A DNA stretch of 9,435 nucleotides from positions 1 to 9,435 of the forward strand of contig JAFSTS010000023.1 in assembly GCA_017445685.1 (NCBI GenBank), in the 5' to 3' direction. This DNA is from Clostridia bacterium (GTDB taxonomy: Bacteria > Bacillota_A > Clostridia > Oscillospirales > Acutalibacteraceae). Numbering within the stretch: the first letter of the stretch is position 1; the number at the start of each line of letters is the position of its first letter. Shown here in pieces: positions 1 to 6,033 of the stretch. The position numbers and the translations under genes are program-made. The notes under the pieces were generated by a model, which saw nothing but the letters and a program-made list of their open reading frames with translations, was not told the DNA's origin and did no database searches.

Positions 1-17
1 AAATTCTTGTAAATCAT
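1..17 (-). CDS. 5' end of a minus-strand gene, possibly an aldo/keto reductase (partial)
   Basis: Only the start of this gene is inside the window: ATG ATT TAC AAG AAT TT, giving MIYKN plus F or L. A perfect AGGAGG ribosome site (24-29, minus) lies 6 nt upstream of the ATG, and a good sigma-A-like promoter lies upstream of that, so a real gene very probably begins here. It is separated from the flavodoxin operon by a putative terminator. From memory, many clostridial aldo/keto reductases begin MIYK-(N/E)-F, and the neighbouring operon already contains one, so that family is a reasonable guess. The five residues cannot prove it. Confidence 0.5.
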
Positions 18-53
18 GTATATCCTCCTTTGTGTTGCAGTTGTTCTGAAGCT

Positions 54-82
54 ATTATAACATAAAACCTGCAAAAAGTTAA
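54..82 (-). promoter_or_regulatory. Sigma-A-type promoter for the gene starting at 17
   Basis: On the minus strand there is TTAACT (77-82, 4/6 to the -35 consensus), a 17-bp spacer and a perfect TATAAT (54-59). The predicted start near 47 gives a leader of about 30 nt carrying AGGAGG just before the ATG. It sits between a terminator-like hairpin and the start codon, as expected for an independent transcription unit. Confidence 0.65.
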
Positions 83-103
83 GAGCTTTTATGTCATTAA
101 AGA

Positions 104-123
104 CCTCTCGTTTGCGCGAGAGG
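104..123 (-). terminator. Probable weak intrinsic terminator ending the redox operon
   Basis: A perfect 7-bp stem (CCTCTCG at 104-110 pairing with CGAGAGG at 117-123) with a 6-nt loop begins 8 nt after the flavodoxin stop codon. In minus-strand RNA it is followed by UCUUUAA, a short imperfect U tract. The placement is right for the end of the six-gene operon, but termination may be incomplete. Confidence 0.55.
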
Positions 124-131
124 CCGTGATC

Positions 132-647
132 TTACACTTGACTTTTTGCCCATGATAATACTTCGCTTTCGGAATAAGGTGCTTCTGCGCCGTGGACGGC
201 AAGACCTTTGCCGAAGGAAGCGCCTTTACAGATTTTTTTGAGATCCTGCTGACATGAGCCGAGTCCGCTGCCTTCGTGAGTCATAAGCGCAATAACTTTT
301 TTACCTTTAAAATCGAGCTGTTCGATCAGCGTAAAAACAGCCACGGGGTAGGTACCCCACCAGCATGGTCCGCAGATAAAGATATTGTCGTATTTTTCAA
401 TGCTGTCAAGCATTTTTTTGAGAGCCGGACGCTCTTTCTTTCGAAGTTCGTTTTTTGCCTCAACTGTGCAGGCCATGTAATCCTCGGAGTATTCTTTTAC
501 CGTTTCAACTTCGAATAAGTCGCCGCCGACAGCTTTTTGGATAAACTCCGCGCAAATTTCGGTATTTCCTTTTTCAAGGTTTTTTATAGAACCGTTGACA
601 TAGTTCTGACCTTTTCTTGAATAGTAGATTATCAAATTGTCTGCCAT
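132..647 (-). CDS. Long-chain-type flavodoxin (Flavodoxin_4-like)
   Basis: A soluble cytoplasmic FMN protein of 171 residues that probably carries electrons or acts as an FMN-dependent reductase. The fold starts with the strand LIIYYSRKGQ (residues 5-14) and has the split phosphate-binding loop typical of this clostridial subgroup, with a short insert before KGNT (26-29). The FMN-ring loop GPCWWGTYP (93-101) and the loop THEGSGLGS (123-131) are both present. An AAGGAG ribosome site precedes the ATG by about 7 nt. It is the last gene of the operon, 14 nt after the cupin gene and 8 nt before a hairpin terminator. It resembles the lipoprotein flavodoxin of the same operon but has no signal peptide, suggesting partners on opposite sides of the membrane. 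The substrate is unknown. Confidence 0.85.
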   Translation of the reverse strand: MADNLIIYYSRKGQNYVNGSIKNLEKGNTEICAEFIQKAVGGDLFEVETVKEYSEDYMACTVEAKNELRKKERPALKKMLDSIEKYDNIFICGPCWWGTYPVAVFTLIEQLDFKGKKVIALMTHEGSGLGSCQQDLKKICKGASFGKGLAVHGAEAPYSESEVLSWAKSQV

Positions 648-661
648 AATTATCTCCTTGG

Positions 662-1096
662 TTAATTAAGCTTGTTGTAGCTTTTGTCATCGACTTCTTC
701 ACACCATTCTGTTTTGGTGTTTTCTCCGGGTATTTCCTGAGCAATATGCTGAAAGTATGAGTCCTTTGCCGCTCCGTGCCAGTGCTTAGTGTTTGGCGGA
801 ATGTTGACGATATCACCTGCATGAAGCTCACGAGGCTCTTTACCCCATTCCTGATACCATCCTCTGCCGTAAACGCAGATAAGCAACTGACCTCCGCCGC
901 TTTCGGAATGATGGATGTGCCAAAAATTGCGGCATTTCGGCTCAAAGGTTACGCTGAAAGTCGGGATCTGCTCCATCGTCAGCATTGCAAGATAACTCTG
1001 ACCGGTAAAATACTGCTTGTAAGCGTCGTTGGGCGCTCCGATCGGAAAGACGAAGTCCTGTTTCGAAAAGCCGTTTTTTGACAGGTTTTTGTCCAT
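662..1096 (-). CDS. Small single-domain cupin protein
   Basis: A 144-residue cupin, a small metal-binding beta-barrel. Cupin motif 1 is seen around FWHIHHSESGGGQ (58-70), with H60, H62 and probably Q70 as metal ligands. Motif 2 is GDIVNIPPNTKHWHGA (94-109), with H105 as the expected third histidine. Proteins of this type often lie beside flavodoxins, aldo/keto reductases and carboxymuconolactone-decarboxylase-like genes in clostridia. They may be small-molecule isomerases, decarboxylases or sensors, but the substrate is not established. A GGAGG ribosome site lies 8 nt before the ATG. The gene sits 23 nt after the Fe-S flavoprotein gene and 14 nt before the soluble flavodoxin gene, within one transcript. 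Confidence 0.85.
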   Translation of the reverse strand: MDKNLSKNGFSKQDFVFPIGAPNDAYKQYFTGQSYLAMLTMEQIPTFSVTFEPKCRNFWHIHHSESGGGQLLICVYGRGWYQEWGKEPRELHAGDIVNIPPNTKHWHGAAKDSYFQHIAQEIPGENTKTEWCEEVDDKSYNKLN

Positions 1097-1119
1097 TTTT
1101 AAAACCTCCGAAAATTAAA

Positions 1120-1662
1120 TTATTTCACAGACAAACCCATTTCATATGCTTGCCTGAAAGCGTCTGTGCCTTCAATTTCGCCTTTTTCATATACGCCCGT
1201 ACCGTAGATTATGCCCATTTCCTGAGCGCCTTCTACGCAGTCGGCGTATCCGCGGAAACATTCTATCGTGCGTTCCTGCGACTGCTTTTCTTCGTCCGCG
1301 CAGGTAACGATATAATAAAACTGTTTGTCTTTTACTTCTGTCCAGCGAGCAACAGTGCGGTCGATAAGAGCCTTTAGCTGAGCGTCGATCGAGTAGAAGT
1401 ATACAGGGCTTGAAAGAACAATAACGTCGGCGTCGATCATTTTTTGCAAAACCTCAGCCATGTCATCCTTCTTTGCGCATTCGCCGCCCGATTTTACGCA
1501 GTAGTAGCAGCCGCTGCAAAAACCTATCTTCTTTTCCGAGACTCTTATTTTTTCAACCTTGTTGCCGCTTTCAACAGCGCCTTTCATAAATTCGTCGCAA
1601 AGCAGGTCTGAGTTTCCGCCTTTGCGCGGACTTCCCGAGAGTATAAGCACATTTTTAGCCAT
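1120..1662 (-). CDS. NAD(P)H-dependent flavoprotein with Isf-like cysteine cluster
   Basis: A 180-residue flavodoxin-fold protein of the NADPH-dependent FMN reductase / iron-sulfur flavoprotein type. The N-terminal phosphate loop is LSGSPRKGGNS (8-18). Cysteines C49, C52, C55 and C62 form CX2CX2CX6C, the compact motif that in archaeal iron-sulfur flavoprotein (Isf) holds a 4Fe-4S cluster. SSPVYFYS (84-91) is the FMN-ring loop. It probably passes electrons between a reduced donor and a quinone, O2 species or redox protein in the cytoplasm. The ATG overlaps the end of the DUF4405 gene by 8 nt, implying coupled translation, and an AAAGGA ribosome site lies inside that upstream gene. Many relatives with this cysteine set are annotated only as flavodoxin family, so the cluster is inferred. 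Confidence 0.85.
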   Translation of the reverse strand: MAKNVLILSGSPRKGGNSDLLCDEFMKGAVESGNKVEKIRVSEKKIGFCSGCYYCVKSGGECAKKDDMAEVLQKMIDADVIVLSSPVYFYSIDAQLKALIDRTVARWTEVKDKQFYYIVTCADEEKQSQERTIECFRGYADCVEGAQEMGIIYGTGVYEKGEIEGTDAFRQAYEMGLSVK

Positions 1663-2335
1663 GATTCTTTTGTCCTTTCTTATTTTTAAGAAAACAGGTA
1701 AAACAGTGACCGATAAAAACGAACATTGCCATGATACATATATAGTCGATAAAAAAGAATATCAGTGGTTCTGTTAAATCAAAATATGCAAATTTGATCA
1801 CGCCGAACATATATTTTACCGTCTGCCTTGCAAAAATGGCATACAGTCCGTAAGCAGAAGCTGCGATTGCCGATATTCTTGCTATCCATTTGGCACAGGA
1901 GCTTGCCGGTTTTGATTTTTTTTGGGCAAAACCGATAACAGCTCCCCAGTGAAGTCCGAGATGAAGGCTCATCAGCGCAAAATTCCAATAGCCGCAAAGC
2001 ATATGAACAGTTCTTGAAAGGGAAGATATACCGACAAGTTCAAGCTTAAAAATATGCTTTGAAAGAATAATTCCGCTTACGGCGGAGCCGATCATTGTCA
2101 GAAATATCAGCGCGTTGAGCACAGTCTGAACAGTTCGAAAGGCATTGTATTTCCCTTTGAAGACGCTTTTTATCCATTTTCGATTGATGATATGATGCGC
2201 GATAAATAGCGCCGTGATCGCCAAGCCGAGCCACTCGTGCAAGGTTTCGCCGACTCTTGAATAGCACATAAGACAAAGCAGCAGGACGCTCATCAAAAAA
2301 TCAATTGATCTTCGTAAAATCTTTCCTGTTTTCAT
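1655..2335 (-). CDS. DUF4405 membrane protein, likely b-type cytochrome
   Basis: A 226-residue integral membrane protein with about six hydrophobic helices (roughly 11-25, 34-50, 69-92, 109-136, 150-171, 190-215). HEWLGLAITALFIAHHIINRKW (33-54) and the segment HMLCGYWNFALMSLHLGLHWG (111-131) are typical of DUF4405. H33 and H47 are 14 apart, as are H111 and H125, matching the paired heme ligands of two-heme cytochrome b helices. From memory, DUF4405 proteins have been proposed as cytochromes serving extracytosolic flavin proteins. The upstream gene here encodes a flavodoxin-like lipoprotein, which fits that idea. No good ribosome site is seen before the ATG. The gene begins 13 nt after the lipoprotein stop, so translation is probably coupled. 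Heme binding is inferred, not shown. Confidence 0.82.
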   Translation of the reverse strand: MKTGKILRRSIDFLMSVLLLCLMCYSRVGETLHEWLGLAITALFIAHHIINRKWIKSVFKGKYNAFRTVQTVLNALIFLTMIGSAVSGIILSKHIFKLELVGISSLSRTVHMLCGYWNFALMSLHLGLHWGAVIGFAQKKSKPASSCAKWIARISAIAASAYGLYAIFARQTVKYMFGVIKFAYFDLTEPLIFFFIDYICIMAMFVFIGHCFTCFLKNKKGQKNHG

Positions 2336-2348
2336 ATTTATTATAAAC

Positions 2349-3002
2349 TTAAAAACCTAATTTTTCAAGCCAGCTCTTTACATCATCTTCCGATTTGTCG
2401 GCTCTGCTGCCGGATACGGCAATTCCTTCAAGGACAGTTGCGCCCGGCTCAAACTCTTTAATCGTTTCAAAAGTTCCTCCGTCGCCGGAGCCGGCGTGAG
2501 TGTCAAACGGAATGATCGTCTTTCCCGTAAAATCGTATGCGTCAAAAAATGTGTACATAACCATTGGCAGCGTGTACCACCACATCGGATAGCCGACAAA
2601 GATAACATCGTAATCTTCCGGGTCGATGTCAAGCGGTAAAAACTCAGGTCTTTCGTCACGATCGCGTTCCGATTTGGCTGCGTCGGCAGTGCCGTTGTAA
2701 TCTGTCGGATAGTCGTTTACAGGCGTGATTTTTGCAATGTCTCCACCTGTGATGTTATTTATATAAGTTGCGACGGTCGCAGTAGCAGATGAGCCGTCGA
2801 AGGAGGGAGTCGCTGAAGAGACAGCGTCAACATCGGCAGTATTGGCAGAAGAAAAATAAATTGTCAGAATTTTTTGATCCGAGGTTTGAGAAACGGATTG
2901 AGTTTTGCTCGTTGCCGGCGCAGAGCTTTCGTTCTTGACTCCGCAAGCGCTCATAGACACAATGATCGCCGCGACTAAAAGAGAGGCAGTAATTTTTTTC
3001 AT
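2349..3002 (-). CDS. Extracytoplasmic flavodoxin-like lipoprotein
   Basis: A 217-residue lipoprotein. MKKITASLLVAAIIVSMSAC is a lipoprotein signal with C20 as the lipidated cysteine, followed by a Ser/Thr/Gln-rich linker to about residue 43. The flavodoxin-like domain begins at KILTIYFSS (44-52). It has the FMN-ring loop GYPMWWYTLP (137-146) and THAGSGDGG (168-176). The usual GNT phosphate loop is replaced by GSSATAT. The preceding insert reads VDAVSSATPS (58-67), which resembles an FMN-transferase target motif. The longest reading frame starts at a GTG (3011), but that codon lies inside the ribosome site. ATG at 3002 has 8-nt spacing and gives the standard signal start; ATG at 3005 is also possible. 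It lies 20 nt after the aldo/keto reductase and 13 nt before the DUF4405 gene, suggesting an electron acceptor or donor outside the membrane. Confidence 0.85.
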   Translation of the reverse strand: MKKITASLLVAAIIVSMSACGVKNESSAPATSKTQSVSQTSDQKILTIYFSSANTADVDAVSSATPSFDGSSATATVATYINNITGGDIAKITPVNDYPTDYNGTADAAKSERDRDERPEFLPLDIDPEDYDVIFVGYPMWWYTLPMVMYTFFDAYDFTGKTIIPFDTHAGSGDGGTFETIKEFEPGATVLEGIAVSGSRADKSEDDVKSWLEKLGF

Positions 3003-3006
3003 CATA

Positions 3007-3015
3007 ATCACTTCC
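3007..3015 (-). promoter_or_regulatory. Ribosome site deciding the lipoprotein start
   Basis: On the minus strand GGAAGTGAT matches the extended anti-SD complement GGAGGTGAT with one mismatch. The core GGAAG is 5 nt from ATG 3005 and 8 nt from ATG 3002. It overlaps the in-frame GTG at 3011, which therefore cannot be the start. Confidence 0.6.
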
Positions 3016-3022
3016 GTTTTAT

Positions 3023-3886
3023 TTAATGAATGTTCATCGAATTGAGAGCTTTCACAAAAGCAGGAGAGTTGTGATCGACAATTTCGCTTTTGCCGAGATC
3101 TTTTGAAGCTACGGCAGCCATTTCCTCGTCGGTCAGAGTGAAATCCCAGATATCAAGATTTTGCTCCATTCTTTCGACATGAACTGATTTCGGGATTATG
3201 GAAACTCCTCGCTGCGCGTTCCACCTGAGAGCAACCTGCGCAGGAGTTTTCGAATATTTTTTGCCGATTTCTGCAAGCTGCGGATCGGTGAAAATACCGT
3301 GCTTACCTTCTGCAAGAGGGCCCCATGCCTGAGCAACTATGCCGTAAGAGTTCATGTTGTCAATCGCGTCCTGCCGGGCAAAAAACGGATGTATTTCGAT
3401 CTGGTTGACCGCAGGAATGATTTCAACATTTTCGCATAAGTTTGTCAAAACAGCAGGATAAAAGTTTGCAACGCCGATAGCTTTTGTCAAGCCTTCTTTG
3501 TATGCTTTTGTGATGCCGCGGTATGCCGCAAAATAATCTCCCATCGGCTGATGAAGCAAAACAAGATCGACAAAAGGCATATCGAGCTTTTCAAGCGAAG
3601 CTTTAACTGCGTCATAGGCAGTTTGCTCGTTTTTCATGTCCTGCACCCAAACTTTAGTTGTGATGAAAAGCTCGTCTCTTGTCACGAGTCCTTCGCTGAT
3701 TGCTCTTTTTACTGCTTTGCCGACGGCTTCCTCGTTCATATAAGCCGCCGCAGTGTCAAGAAGTCTGTAGCCCGTTTTTATTGCGTCAAAAACCACCTGC
3801 TCACACTGAACGGGATCGGGGATCTGGAAAACCCCAAAGCCCTCCAATGGCATTTTTGCACCTGTATTAAGAGTAACATATTGCAT
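3023..3886 (-). CDS. Aldo/keto reductase, NADPH-dependent (AKR5-like)
   Basis: A 287-residue TIM-barrel oxidoreductase of usual family length that reduces aldehydes or ketones with NADPH in the cytoplasm. The full catalytic tetrad is visible: D44 (LLDTAAAY), Y49, K78 (ITTKVW) and H112 (LLHQP). IGVANF and VNQIEIHPFF mark the later barrel strands. IIPKSVHVERMEQN near the C-terminus is the NADPH-phosphate-binding segment. The family resembles 2,5-diketo-D-gluconate reductase / methylglyoxal reductase enzymes, but the substrate cannot be told from sequence. A strong GAGGAGG ribosome site sits about 8 nt before the ATG. It is the first gene of the six-gene operon and faces the lysR gene across a shared control region, pointing to LysR-dependent induction by an electrophile or redox signal. 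Confidence 0.92.
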   Translation of the reverse strand: MQYVTLNTGAKMPLEGFGVFQIPDPVQCEQVVFDAIKTGYRLLDTAAAYMNEEAVGKAVKRAISEGLVTRDELFITTKVWVQDMKNEQTAYDAVKASLEKLDMPFVDLVLLHQPMGDYFAAYRGITKAYKEGLTKAIGVANFYPAVLTNLCENVEIIPAVNQIEIHPFFARQDAIDNMNSYGIVAQAWGPLAEGKHGIFTDPQLAEIGKKYSKTPAQVALRWNAQRGVSIIPKSVHVERMEQNLDIWDFTLTDEEMAAVASKDLGKSEIVDHNSPAFVKALNSMNIH

Positions 3887-3919
3887 ATTTGATCCTCCTC
3901 AAAAAAATTTATTAACTAT

Positions 3920-3948
3920 ATTATACAATTCAAAAGAAAAAAAGTACA
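3920..3948 (-). promoter_or_regulatory. Promoter of the redox operon, weak -35
   Basis: Minus-strand TATAAT (3920-3925) is perfect, but the best -35 at 17-bp spacing, TGTACT (3943-3948), matches only 3 of 6. The predicted start near 3913 leaves a leader of about 27 nt with GAGGAGG before the ATG. A good -10 with a poor -35 is what an activator-dependent promoter looks like, consistent with control by the divergent LysR protein. Confidence 0.55.
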
Positions 3949-3967
3949 TTATCAATTTTGAATACTG

Positions 3968-3986
3968 CTATTCACCTATTGCATAG
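3968..3986. promoter_or_regulatory. Candidate LysR-type operator (T-N11-A dyad)
   Basis: CTATTCACCTATTGCATAG is an imperfect 19-bp palindrome: CTAT...ATAG outer arms and CA...TG inner pairs, centred on 3977. It contains T-N11-A (T3971 to A3983), the general LysR-family box. Its centre falls at about -64 of the predicted operon start, the usual recognition position, and the box overlaps the proposed lysR -35. A second, weaker T-N11-A (3950-3962, with TCAA..TTGA inside) lies at about -43 and could be an activation subsite. Protein binding is inferred. Confidence 0.5.
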
Positions 3987-4007
3987 TGAGAAATTATATG
4001 TTATTAT
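3979..4007 (+). promoter_or_regulatory. Possible lysR-ltrA promoter
   Basis: TTGCAT (3979-3984, weak) and TATTAT (4002-4007, 5/6) are 17 bp apart. The predicted start near 4014 leaves only about 14 nt before the ATG, so the ribosome site would be almost at the 5' end. The overlap with the LysR dyad would give negative autoregulation. Other AT-rich hexamers in the region could serve instead. Confidence 0.3.
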
Positions 4008-4012
4008 ACTAA

Positions 4013-4021
4013 GAGGGGGGG
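4013..4021 (+). promoter_or_regulatory. Ribosome site of lysR containing a run of seven G
   Basis: GAGGGGGGG precedes the ATG by 6 nt. It contains a GAGG-type core, but the run of seven G residues (4015-4021) is unusual and could vary in length by replication slippage, changing the spacing or strength of translation initiation. Confidence 0.5.
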
Positions 4022-4027
4022 AAAATT

Positions 4028-4879
4028 ATGAATACTCTTGACCTTGAACAGCTTGTATCTTTTGATCAGAGCGGAAATCTCAGCATGGTGGCGCAGGAAT
4101 TTTCCATTTCACAGCCGTCTGTTACGCGCACCATGCAGCGAATAGAGCAGGAGCTGGGTGTTTCACTTTTTTCGAGAACAAAAAATAAAATCGAGCTAAA
4201 CGAGATCGGCAAGGCAGCCGCCGAGGAAGCGAAGCTTGTGCTGGCGCAGTTTGAAAATATGAAAACAAATCTTCTGTCGCTTGAAAGACAGAAGAAAACG
4301 ATATGTATCGCTTCGTGCGAAGTGCACTGTATAGCTCAGATAGTATCTTTGCTGCGGTCTGAATTTCCCCTGATGACAATTTCAAGTGAGATCAAGACGA
4401 CAAAACCTCTTCTTGAGGGGCTTGAAAACGGGTTGTACGATCTTGTAATATTGCCGTTTGAGCCTAAACAGAACGGTATCGTATCGAAGCGTATAGGTGA
4501 AGAGCATCTGATGATAGTTCTTCCCAAGACTCACCGGCTTGCCAAAAAAAACTCGATCGAGCTTCGTGAAATGAACGGCGAAAATATGCTTCTTTACAGT
4601 GAAATAGGTTTCTGGAAAGATATTGTAGATGAAAAAATGCCGTCTTCCCGTTTCTTAATACAGACGGAGCGTTTTTCGATGGAAGAACTGATGCTCAATT
4701 CCACTCTGCCTTATTTCGTAACGGAAAAGACTCAGGAAAACCCAAGCGTAACGGAGAACAGAGTGACGCTGAAAATAAAGGATGAAGACGCTAATCCGAC
4801 TTTTTATCTTGTTACCAAAGCAAACAACTCAAGGCGATTTGCCGAAATATTCAAAAAGGAGGCAATAAATAATGTTTGA
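4028..4879 (+). CDS. LysR family transcriptional regulator
   Basis: A 283-residue regulator of usual family length (slightly short). The N-terminal winged helix-turn-helix spans about 1-60: LEQLVSFDQSGNLSMVAQEF, then the recognition helix ISQPSVTRTMQRIEQELG, then LFSRTKNKIELNEIG. A linker helix follows, and from about residue 92 (TICIASCE) an effector-binding domain of the periplasmic-binding-protein fold, including YDLVILPF and HLMIVLPKTHRLAKK. It faces the aldo/keto reductase operon across 141 bp containing a T-N11-A dyad. The likely role is activation of that operon in response to a small molecule and repression of itself. The ltrA gene starts inside its last codons (8-nt overlap). The effector is unknown; it may be a substrate or product of the reductases. 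Confidence 0.92.
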   Translation: MNTLDLEQLVSFDQSGNLSMVAQEFSISQPSVTRTMQRIEQELGVSLFSRTKNKIELNEIGKAAAEEAKLVLAQFENMKTNLLSLERQKKTICIASCEVHCIAQIVSLLRSEFPLMTISSEIKTTKPLLEGLENGLYDLVILPFEPKQNGIVSKRIGEEHLMIVLPKTHRLAKKNSIELREMNGENMLLYSEIGFWKDIVDEKMPSSRFLIQTERFSMEELMLNSTLPYFVTEKTQENPSVTENRVTLKIKDEDANPTFYLVTKANNSRRFAEIFKKEAINNV

Positions 4880-6008
4880 ATCTGTTCAAAAAGAGAAAAA
4901 GGTTGAATATCTCGAACTGATATACGATTTGATTTTTGTCTATATCATCGGCAGAAACAATTCGCTTTTGCACCATATCGAAAACGGCTTTGTGTCGGGA
5001 GGGATATTTTTAGCGTATATTCTTTGTACGCTTGCGGTGATACAGATATGGACTTTTTCGACATTTTATATAAACATTTACGGAAGAAACAGCGTAAGGG
5101 ATCATATTTTTCTGTTCATAAATATGTATCTGTTGTATCACATGGCGGACGGGATCAACACCCAGTGGGAAAATTCGTTCTACCGCTTCAACACAGCGTG
5201 GGCATTGATCCTTGTCAATCTCGGAGTCCAGTATTTTATCGAACGCAAAAATCATCTCGATGCTCCGTGGGAACTAAAACAGATCGACCGCAAAGCGGGC
5301 ATTTTGCTTATCGAAGCTGTGCTTGTCGCCGGTCACATGGTGCTGTATGCGCTTTTTGGCGTGTCATTTGCGTATATTCCGATTCTGTTCGGTATAATTG
5401 CAACAGAGTTGTCCGACAGGATAAATACGATGGTTCCGGTTGATTTTGCTCACCTGACGGAAAGAATAATGCTCTATGTCGTTTTTACATTCGGCGAAAT
5501 GATCATTTCCATTTCATCGTATTTTTCGGGTGGCTTTGGAGCAAATACGATGTATTTTTCCGCAATGGCATTTCTGATCGTGGTAGGTTTGCTTCTGTCC
5601 TACGGGTCGTTTTACAACAGGATACTTGACCGTGAGAAAACGACTAACGGAACAGTGTACATGGTAATTCATATATTTCTGATTTTTGCGCTCAACAATA
5701 TCTCCGTTTCACTTGAATTTATGCGTGAAGAAAGTGTGTCGCTTCTTCCAAAGACAGTTTTCCTGACAGGATCGTTTTTGATTTATTTTGTTTGCCTGTT
5801 TTCACTCGGAAGATATGCAAAGCTTCGCTGCGGCTTTAACAAGGTTTTCTATTTCATTCTTGTTGCGATCGTCGCAAGCTTTGCAGTTTTGATGCTTCTT
5901 TTCAGGCAGTATATGTATGTAAATATTGCAGTCACAGTGGTTTATGCGTTCGCAATTTTCCTGTTGCTGTTTTGGCGCGGCAGGAAAATTGAGCAGGCTG
6001 AAGAATGA
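4872..6008 (+). CDS. ltrA: LtrA family (low temperature requirement A) membrane protein
   Basis: A 378-residue polytopic membrane protein with about ten to twelve hydrophobic helices. Two family signatures are clear: ELIYDLIFV (15-23, compare ELxxDLxFV) and HLTERIMLYVVFTFGEMI (194-211, compare HLxERxxLxxIxxLGE). LtrA was named from Listeria mutants that fail to grow in the cold; its biochemical role remains unknown. AAGGAGG (4856-4862) lies 9 nt before the ATG, and the start overlaps the lysR stop by 8 nt, so the two are translationally coupled and co-transcribed. This ties LtrA to the redox regulon and hints at a membrane role in the same stress, though this is inferred from position alone. 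The gene symbol reflects family membership, not proven equivalence to the Listeria gene. Confidence 0.88.
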   Translation: MFESVQKEKKVEYLELIYDLIFVYIIGRNNSLLHHIENGFVSGGIFLAYILCTLAVIQIWTFSTFYINIYGRNSVRDHIFLFINMYLLYHMADGINTQWENSFYRFNTAWALILVNLGVQYFIERKNHLDAPWELKQIDRKAGILLIEAVLVAGHMVLYALFGVSFAYIPILFGIIATELSDRINTMVPVDFAHLTERIMLYVVFTFGEMIISISSYFSGGFGANTMYFSAMAFLIVVGLLLSYGSFYNRILDREKTTNGTVYMVIHIFLIFALNNISVSLEFMREESVSLLPKTVFLTGSFLIYFVCLFSLGRYAKLRCGFNKVFYFILVAIVASFAVLMLLFRQYMYVNIAVTVVYAFAIFLLLFWRGRKIEQAEE

Positions 6009-6033
6009 AACAATTATTTTTTAGAACAAGAAA

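Noticed and set aside
574..945. A 123-codon minus-strand frame overlapping the cupin and flavodoxin genes
   Set aside because: It is out of frame with two well-supported genes, has no family motif, and is explained as a shadow.
3011..3011. GTG at 3009-3011 as the start of the lipoprotein flavodoxin
   Set aside because: The codon overlaps the GGAAGTGAT ribosome site. ATG 3002 or 3005 has proper spacing and gives a standard MKK signal peptide.
5024..5443. A 139-codon plus-strand frame inside ltrA
   Set aside because: The translation is low-quality (basic, cysteine-rich) and lies wholly inside an LtrA gene with clear signatures.
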